Shown: one piece after another, positions 33,423 through 34,406 of the stretch
How positions within the stretch are numbered: position 1 is the stretch's first letter
Layout: each line of letters starts with the position of its first letter
Origin: Acidobacteriota bacterium
GTDB taxonomy: Bacteria > Acidobacteriota > Terriglobia > Acidiferrales > UBA7541
Reading direction: 5' to 3'
Assembly: GCA_021818865.1 (NCBI GenBank)
Contig: JAKASX010000033.1
Span: 1 to 34,406, forward strand
DNA: 34,406 nt
The notes under the pieces: generated by a model
Told to the model about the DNA's origin: nothing
Database searches by the model: none
The model's input: only the letters and a program-made list of their open reading frames with translations
Position numbers and translations under genes: made by a program

Positions 33423-34403
33423 TCAAAAGCGGGCGGATGCCGGCTCGATCTCGCTTTTCGGCTTGGGGTTTCGCCGCAGATAGAGCACGAGCGCCGTTCC
33501 CAGCGTCGCCGACGTCAGGAATTTCACCGGCGCCGGCAGATTCGATGGCGAAACGAATCCCTCCATCGTTCCCGCCACCAATAGCAGCGGAATCGTTCCC
33601 AGCACCATCCGCACGCCCAGCCTGCCCGCCCGCGCCAGCGAAACCTTCCGCGGTAATTCGCCCGGAAACAGCAGCCCACGTCCGATCGCGAGCCCCGCTC
33701 CGCCCGCGATGAAAATCGCCGGCAATTCGAGCACGCCGTGCGCCGCAACGAAGCTCACCAGCGAAAAAAGCAGTCCCGCGCCCCAGCACGCCGTTCCCAC
33801 GGTTCCCAGCAGCAGCCCGTTCAGAAACAGCATCCAAATCGTGCCCGCCGCGGCGGTGATACCCAGCGCAAACGTGGTGAAGCAGACGGTAATGTTGTTC
33901 GTCATGATCGCGCTCGAAGCGAGCGGCTTGACCGTCACGATCGACTCGGTCCACATTTGGTGATGCGCGATCGTTTCCGTCATCTTCCCGCCGAGAAGGA
34001 AACGCGGGAATGCCGGATTTCCCAGGCTCAGCAGGACGCCGGCGAGCGCGCCCACGACGAAGATGACGAACGCGGCGAACGTGTACGGAAACGTCTCCCG
34101 AAAAATCCTTGGATATTCGTTCGCGTAAAAATGCAGAATGCCTCGAGGGCCCGCGCGCCGGCCCATGTAGATCAGGTTGTGCGCCCGGCCCAGCAGTTGG
34201 TTCAGGTACCGCGCCAGTTCGCCTCCGGTCGGGTCCTCGCGCACGCGCGCCAGATCGGAAGCCGCCTGCCGGTACAATAGAGCGAGTTCCTGGAGTTCCC
34301 GGTGCGAGAGCGTTCGGACATGGCCGTTGCCCGCCGAGCTGACCAGTTGCTCGAGCCGTTGCCAGTGCGGTTTCCGCTTTTCCAGCCAATAGGCGGAAAT
34401 CAT
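33423..34403 (-). CDS. SpoIIM-family (stage II sporulation protein M-like) membrane protein
   Basis: 326 residues. A soluble N-terminal helical part (about residues 1-100; WLEKRKPHWQRLEQL, then LYRQAASDLARVREDP) precedes five or so transmembrane helices, including FPYTFAAFVIFVVGALAGVLL and FVAAHGVLELPAIFIAGGAGL. The HGVLELPA block and the NNITVCFTTFALGI segment are typical of the DUF95/SpoIIM family. In Bacillus SpoIIM acts in engulfment, but many non-sporulating bacteria carry homologues of unknown role. The ATG at 34401-34403 is 3 bases from the window edge. The frame stays open beyond it, so the true start is probable but not proven. The gene lies tail to tail with glucokinase. Confidence 0.88.
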   Translation of the reverse strand: MISAYWLEKRKPHWQRLEQLVSSAGNGHVRTLSHRELQELALLYRQAASDLARVREDPTGGELARYLNQLLGRAHNLIYMGRRAGPRGILHFYANEYPRIFRETFPYTFAAFVIFVVGALAGVLLSLGNPAFPRFLLGGKMTETIAHHQMWTESIVTVKPLASSAIMTNNITVCFTTFALGITAAAGTIWMLFLNGLLLGTVGTACWGAGLLFSLVSFVAAHGVLELPAIFIAGGAGLAIGRGLLFPGELPRKVSLARAGRLGVRMVLGTIPLLLVAGTMEGFVSPSNLPAPVKFLTSATLGTALVLYLRRNPKPKSEIEPASARF

Positions 34404-34406
34404 GGA

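Noticed and set aside
1-34406. CRISPR array, tRNA or rRNA genes, insertion sequence or prophage
   Set aside because: No regularly spaced repeats, cloverleaf sequence, rRNA-like stretch, transposase or phage protein was found on reading both strands.

Overview
The window looks like a chromosomal piece of an Acidobacteriota genome. It is GC-rich and codes densely. It carries two tandem permeases of the large MacB/FtsX type that are duplicated in acidobacteria, a very large exported BNR-repeat protein with an acidobacterial-style C-terminus, and a SpoIIM-like membrane protein. The assignment rests on gene content and style only, since no rRNA or marker gene is present.

Region 1 (1-11588, + strand) is most of a respiratory complex I operon in canonical order: the 3' part of nuoE, then nuoF, G, H, I, J, K, L, M, N. 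Most junctions overlap by a few bases (ATGA or TGATG type), so the genes are probably translationally coupled. All Fe-S ligands expected in NuoF, NuoG (including the optional N7 set) and NuoI are visible. nuoK begins at a TTG inside the end of nuoJ.

Region 2 (11589-16620) holds a small exported protein of unknown role, a Crp/Fnr-family regulator, a hemerythrin-domain protein on the - strand with a perfect TGA-N6-TCA palindrome upstream, and a long-form nitronate monooxygenase-like flavoprotein. Two palindromic repeat elements lie between the regulator and the hemerythrin gene, and about 690 bases without a gene follow.

Region 3 (16621-23930, - strand) has two tandem ADOP-type permeases, then a PEBP/YbhB-like protein placed downstream of an AmmeMemoRadiSam-type radical SAM enzyme. 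Region 4 (24173-28762) is one 1529-residue exported beta-propeller protein.

Region 5 (28959-31877) is the most interesting part. A radical SAM protein with a B12-binding-like N-terminus ends its apparent ORF at TGT-TGA, and the codons that follow read GCC GAG CCG. Read through, the tail is Cys-Sec-Ala-Glu-Pro, the signature of the CUAEP/CCAEP-tail radical SAM (seleno)proteins. A 7-bp hairpin starting 4 nt after the UGA is a candidate bacterial SECIS element. The extended frame stops 3 nt before an ATP-grasp gene, so the two probably form an operon for an uncharacterised modification or ligation pathway. The same radical SAM gene also carries a perfect 18-bp inverted repeat in frame, between its two domains.

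Region 6 (31950-34403) holds a YggX-like Fe(II)-trafficking protein, a glucokinase and a SpoIIM-family membrane protein whose start lies at the window edge. I found no tRNA, rRNA, CRISPR array, transposase or phage gene.
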